Source: an uncultured Gemmiger sp.
GTDB lineage: Bacteria > Bacillota > Clostridia > Oscillospirales > Ruminococcaceae
NCBI GenBank assembly: GCA_944388245.1
Contig: CALXIA010000006.1
Span: forward strand, 1 to 64,000
DNA: 64,000 nt
Reading direction: 5' to 3'
A program made the position numbers and the translations under genes. The first letter of the stretch is position 1, and the number at the start of each line of letters is the position of its first letter. Positions 60,419 to 64,000 of this stretch are shown in pieces. The notes under the pieces are model-generated. The model saw only the letters and a program-made list of their open reading frames with translations. It was not told the origin of the DNA and did not search any database.

Positions 60419-62983
60419 TCACCGCAGCCGCAGGCGGTTCTCCTCAATGATGCGGGCGATCTGGGCGTTGGCGTCCTCCACCTCCCGGCGGAACATCTCC
60501 GCCGACACCCGCAGCGCGCCGTGCCCCAGAATAATGGTCTGCTCCAGCCCGTCGGAGCTGGCCACCCGCACCCGGCGCTGCCGGGCCAGCTGTTTGGTGG
60601 CCTTTTCGATGAACATATCCGCGGTCTCGGCCTCCTTGGTGTAGACCAGATAGATGTTCTGGTACTTCTCCACCTCGCCGGGGGCGCCGGGCACCTTGTA
60701 GGCGTCGTAGACCAGGATCACCGTGCCGCCCTTGAATCCCTGGTAGTTGCACAGGATCTCCGCCAGGGCCTGCCGGGCCGCCCCCAGATCCGTCTGGGCC
60801 AGGGCTTTCAGGTCCGGCCAGGCGAACAGGATGTTGTACCCGTCCACCAGCAGATACTCCTGCCCGGGGGCCGCGGCGGGCACCGGGTCGCCCTCCGGCC
60901 GGGCGGGGCGGCTCACCGCGGCAGGCGGCGGCGGGGTGCGCCAGCTGCCCGCCCCGTAGGTGCGGGTGAACAGCGCTTCCAGCACCGCGTCCTCGCCGGG
61001 GGCCTCCCCCTTCGGCTTCGGCCGGGCGGGGGCCGATATCTCCGGTTCCGGGGCCGGGCGGCGGGGGGCCAGGGGATTGGTCACATGCATTTTGCCCGCG
61101 GCCTCCCGCCAGGGCACCACTACCCCTGCCCCGTGGCTGCAAAAGACCGAATCCGCCGGGTCGTCCACATCCCGCTCCGGGTCATACCCGGCGGCGGCGA
61201 CCACCGCGGCCTGGTCGGCGCAGGGACGGTAACCGGCCGGGCTGGTGCTCAACCGCCCCTGCCCCCGGCTGTAGGCCGCCAGTTCGGCGGCGTAATCCAG
61301 CAGGGCCGCGGCGGGCACGCTGCCGGTGAGCACCGCCTGCTCCCCATTTTGCTCCGGCGGGGCAAACTCCGCCCCCATCCGCTGCAGATCGGTCATGGCC
61401 CGGCCCAGACAGGAGGCGGGCAGTTCCAGCCGGAAGCTGTGCCAGGGTTCCAGCAGCACATTTTCGGCCTGCATCAATCCCTGGCGCACCGCCCGGCGGG
61501 CCGCCTGGCGGAAGTCGCCGCCCTCGGTGTGTTTCAGATGGGCCTTGCCCGCCACCAGGGTGATGACCACGTCGGTGAGGGGCGCGCCGATCAACACCCC
61601 GCGCAGCGGGGTCTCGGCCAGCTGGCTCAAGATCAGCCGCTGCCAGTTGCCTTCCAGCTGGTCGGTGGGGCAGCGGCTGGCAAACTGGATCCCGCTGCCC
61701 CGGGGGCCCGGCTCCAGCAGCAGATGCACCTCGGCGTAGTGGCGCAGAGGCTCAAAATGGCCCGCCCCCGCCACCGGCGCGGCGATGGTCTCCCGGTAGA
61801 GGATGCGGGCGGGGCCAAAGGCCACCTGCCAGCCGTACCGGCGCTGGATCAGCCCCTGCAGCACCTCCTGCTGCACCGGGCCCATAGCCTGCAGCCGGAT
61901 GCCGCCGGCCCGCTCGTCCCAGCCCAGATGCAGCTGGGGATCCTCCTCCTCCAGCTGCTGCAGCTTGTCCAGGGCGGCGTGGGGGTCCACCCCCTCCGGC
62001 AAAAGCAGTTCGCAGCTGCTCACCGGCTCCAGCAGCGGGGTCCGGGCGGGGCCCTGCGCCCCCAGGCCCTGGCCCGGCCAGGTGCGGGTCAGGCCGGTGA
62101 CCGCGCAGACCTGCCCGGCCACCGCTTTCTGCACGGCGGTGAATTTCTCGCCGGAGTAGACGCGGATCTGGTCCACCTTTTCCGGGCCGTCCGGGCCGGG
62201 CAGGGTGGCCTTGACCGCCAGTTCCCCACCGGTGATCTTGAGCCAGGTGAGCCGTGCGCCCTGGGCGTCCCGGCCGATCTTGAACACCCGGGCGGCAAAC
62301 GTGTCCAGCCGGGGCGGCTCGGGCACCAGCCGTTCCAGCGCGTCCAGCAGGCGGGTCACCCCCTGCCCTTTCAGCGCCGAGCCGAAATAGCAGGGAAAGG
62401 CTTTGCGCTGCCCGATCAGCGCCGCCAGATCCGCGTCGGTGAGGGGCGCGCCGGCCAGATACCGCTCCATCAGTTCCTCGCTGCACAGCGCCAGCTGTTC
62501 GGTCAGGTCCGGGTCGTCCATGTCCACGCAGCCGCTGTCCAGGCCGGTGCGCAGCTTGTCCATCAGTTCCGCCCGGGGCAGGCCGGGCAGGTCGGTCTTG
62601 TTCACAAAAAGCAGGGTGGGCACCCGGTAGCGGGCCAGCAGTTGCCATAGCGTGCGGGTGTGGGCCTGCACCCCGTCCACCCCGCTGACCACCAGCACCG
62701 CCACGTCCAGCACCTGAAGGGTGCGCTCGGCCTCGGCGGAGAAATCCACGTGGCCGGGGGTGTCCAGCAGGGTCAGCTCCAGCGCCGGGGTGCGGATCAC
62801 CGCCTGCTTGGCGAACACCGTGATGCCCCGGGCCCGCTCGATGGCGTCGGTGTCCAGAAAGGCGTTCCCGTGGTCCACCCGGCCCATCCTGCGGATGGCG
62901 CCGCCCGCATCGAGCAACGCCTCGGACAAGGTGGTCTTGCCCGCGTCCACATGGGCCAATATCCCCGCTGTCAATCGTTTCAT
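60419..62983 (-). CDS. TetM/EF-G-like translational GTPase fused to a YacP/Rae1-type NYN nuclease domain
   Basis: 854 residues. Residues 1 to ~640 follow ribosomal-protection GTPases: G1 GILAHVDAGKTTL, switch ERARGITVFAKQ, G3 DTPGHVDFSAEAERTL, G4 VNKTD, domain II, and an EF-G-like domain IV/V with SFRLELPASCLGRAMTDLQR and YSRGQGRLSTSPAGY. A Pro-rich linker (about 650-705) leads to a complete Rae1/YacP NYN domain (about 709-854): LLVDGYNILFAWPDLK, ILVYDAYKVPG, YTKEAETADMFIEK, VASSDGLEQTIILGHGA. Rae1 cuts mRNA in the ribosomal A site, which the GTPase part would also visit. Tetracycline resistance is possible but unproven. Start at 62983 (MKRLTAG) with AAAGGTGG; the longer upstream frame is not conserved. 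Confidence 0.88.
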   Translation of the reverse strand: MKRLTAGILAHVDAGKTTLSEALLDAGGAIRRMGRVDHGNAFLDTDAIERARGITVFAKQAVIRTPALELTLLDTPGHVDFSAEAERTLQVLDVAVLVVSGVDGVQAHTRTLWQLLARYRVPTLLFVNKTDLPGLPRAELMDKLRTGLDSGCVDMDDPDLTEQLALCSEELMERYLAGAPLTDADLAALIGQRKAFPCYFGSALKGQGVTRLLDALERLVPEPPRLDTFAARVFKIGRDAQGARLTWLKITGGELAVKATLPGPDGPEKVDQIRVYSGEKFTAVQKAVAGQVCAVTGLTRTWPGQGLGAQGPARTPLLEPVSSCELLLPEGVDPHAALDKLQQLEEEDPQLHLGWDERAGGIRLQAMGPVQQEVLQGLIQRRYGWQVAFGPARILYRETIAAPVAGAGHFEPLRHYAEVHLLLEPGPRGSGIQFASRCPTDQLEGNWQRLILSQLAETPLRGVLIGAPLTDVVITLVAGKAHLKHTEGGDFRQAARRAVRQGLMQAENVLLEPWHSFRLELPASCLGRAMTDLQRMGAEFAPPEQNGEQAVLTGSVPAAALLDYAAELAAYSRGQGRLSTSPAGYRPCADQAAVVAAAGYDPERDVDDPADSVFCSHGAGVVVPWREAAGKMHVTNPLAPRRPAPEPEISAPARPKPKGEAPGEDAVLEALFTRTYGAGSWRTPPPPAAVSRPARPEGDPVPAAAPGQEYLLVDGYNILFAWPDLKALAQTDLGAARQALAEILCNYQGFKGGTVILVYDAYKVPGAPGEVEKYQNIYLVYTKEAETADMFIEKATKQLARQRRVRVASSDGLEQTIILGHGALRVSAEMFRREVEDANAQIARIIEENRLRLR

Positions 62984-63044
62984 ACCCGTTACCCACCTTT
63001 GCAAACTCTGTGCATCATGATACCACATCCCGGCCCAAAGCGCA

Positions 63045-63079
63045 AAAAATCCCGCGGGCCGGGATCGCGGCACGCGGGA
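63045..63079 (-). terminator. Terminator of the LCP gene
   Basis: On the minus strand a TCCCGCG stem (63050-63056 and 63073-63079) with an inner GC-rich loop is followed by T6. Confidence 0.65.
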
Positions 63080-63086
63080 AAAATCG

Positions 63087-64000
63087 TCAGGCGGCGCTGT
63101 CGGAAGAGGCGGTCTGCCCGCTCTCGGCATCCTGGATGGCCTGGTCCACATCGCCCAGGGTTCGGCCCGGGTCGATGTTCTTGCCCAGCGGCCACTCATA
63201 GCCGGTGGGCAGGTTCAGCAGCTCGGCCTCCACCGGCATCTCCGGGTCCCGGAAATGCTCGTTGAGCAGCTGGGCCATGGCGTCCCGGTCGGTGTAGTAG
63301 ACGCTGGTGGGATCGCCGCCCCGGGGCGGATCGATGGTGAGCGGCCCGCCCGGGCTGCGCACCACATAGATGTCGGAGGGCTCCACCTGCATCATGGTGG
63401 CGTACAGGCCCCAGATCTCGGTGATGTCCAGATCGGTCTTTAAGTACGGGGCGATGGACCGGCAGGTATCGTAGTACCCGGCCAGGGTGCACTCATTGAG
63501 GAAGTACTCCATCACCGCGGCGTAGAAATACTGCTGGGTCTCCAGCCGCTTGTAGTCGCTCTGGGCGTAGTTGCGGTTGCGCAGGATCAGTTCGGCCGCG
63601 TCGCCGCTGACCTTGTGCCGGCCCTGAGGCACCGCCAGCACCTCCTCCTTGGTGTCCTTGTCGATATAGACGATATCCCAGGGCACGTACATCTCGATGC
63701 CGCCCATCACGTCGATCATGGTCTTGAAGGCGTCCATCTCGATATACACATAGTTGTCGATAGGAAGTTTATACATTTCGTAGATTTGGTTGGCCAGGTT
63801 GTTGACCAGATGGTCCTGGTCGGGGCCGTTGGCGTAGACCTCGTTGATCTTGCACTGGTAGCCGGTGATGCCGCCCACCATGGTCTCGCCGTACCAGCTG
63901 TCCCGGGGGATCTGCAGCACGTTGACCTTGCGGTTGTCCCGATCGATCTGCACGTAGAGGATCACGTCGGTGTTGCCCTTGCCCTCGGCGTAGGTGCGGC
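63087..64000 (-). CDS. LytR-CpsA-Psr (LCP) family protein, partial
   Basis: C-terminal ~305 residues; the gene continues past the right edge. The LCP core is clear: NTDVILYVQIDRDNRKVNVL, QIPRDSWYG (substrate-binding Arg), INEVYANG, MDVMGGIEMYVP-like (MIDVMGGIEMYVPWDI) and LRNRNYAQSDYKRLETQQ, with the Arg pair that holds the pyrophosphate. LCP enzymes ligate wall teichoic acid or capsule to peptidoglycan. The C-terminal ~100 residues are a variable extension. Confidence 0.9.
   Translation of the reverse strand, partial: RTYAEGKGNTDVILYVQIDRDNRKVNVLQIPRDSWYGETMVGGITGYQCKINEVYANGPDQDHLVNNLANQIYEMYKLPIDNYVYIEMDAFKTMIDVMGGIEMYVPWDIVYIDKDTKEEVLAVPQGRHKVSGDAAELILRNRNYAQSDYKRLETQQYFYAAVMEYFLNECTLAGYYDTCRSIAPYLKTDLDITEIWGLYATMMQVEPSDIYVVRSPGGPLTIDPPRGGDPTSVYYTDRDAMAQLLNEHFRDPEMPVEAELLNLPTGYEWPLGKNIDPGRTLGDVDQAIQDAESGQTASSDSAA

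Noticed and set aside
60419..62983. A plain acquired tetracycline-resistance gene
   Set aside because: The GTPase is divergent, the gene has native base composition and no mobile-element context, and it carries an extra nuclease domain.

Overview
The window is GC-rich, densely packed DNA from a Gram-positive, endospore-forming anaerobe. The best guess is an Oscillospirales (Ruminococcaceae/Oscillospiraceae) gut commensal near Faecalibacterium, Gemmiger or Subdoligranulum. The grounds are spoIIE, a spoIIQ-like gene with a sigma-F-type promoter, a methionine T-box, type III glutamine synthetase, consensus sigma-A promoters, lipoprotein-type binding proteins and host-glycan catabolism. The genus is inference. 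I see no phage, insertion sequence, CRISPR array or rRNA.

Layout. 1-11 kb: spoIIE, typA/bipA, a small acyltransferase-like membrane protein, a 200-bp nested palindrome between two convergent stop codons, a CYTH-ywlG-yggS operon, an rRNA methyltransferase and glnN. 11-16 kb: a decayed fumarate-reductase-like pseudogene head to head with a 5'-shortened histidine kinase, then a Na/Pi cotransporter. 16-29 kb: a lacto-N-biose/galacto-N-biose-type locus (binding protein, one permease, AraC regulator, nucleotidyltransferase, NahK-like kinase), a spore-coat-like ferritin-fold protein and a 2021-residue surface protein. 29-38 kb: GNAT, tRNA-Tyr, citrate synthase and a surface-glycan cluster (MBOAT, SGNH, glycosyltransferase, flippase, amidotransferase). 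38-44 kb: a Met T-box controlling metN-metI-metQ, then trkA-trkH. 44-54 kb: a GH2 beta-galactosidase, hflX, a candidate small RNA, an Lrp regulator, small envelope proteins, a GT2, an internally deleted ABC exporter and psuK-psuG. 54-64 kb: spoIIQ-like, tcdA, an aldose-epimerase-like gene, two signal-less peptidoglycan enzymes, a TetM-like GTPase fused to a Rae1/YacP nuclease domain, and an LCP protein running off the right edge.

Most unusual content. (1) MetQ appears circularly permuted: signal peptide, native C-terminal part, linker, native N-terminal part. (2) A TetM/EF-G-like GTPase is fused to a YacP/Rae1-type NYN nuclease. (3) Several loci carry clean rearrangement scars: a permease fused in frame to what looks like the last ~80 residues of a GH112 phosphorylase; an ABC exporter lacking Walker A to Walker B; and a fumarate-reductase pseudogene with in-frame losses, an amber codon and a missing 5' end that abuts a kinase also missing its 5' end. 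Either this lineage fixes in-frame deletions often or the assembly contains collapsed joins; junction-spanning reads would decide.
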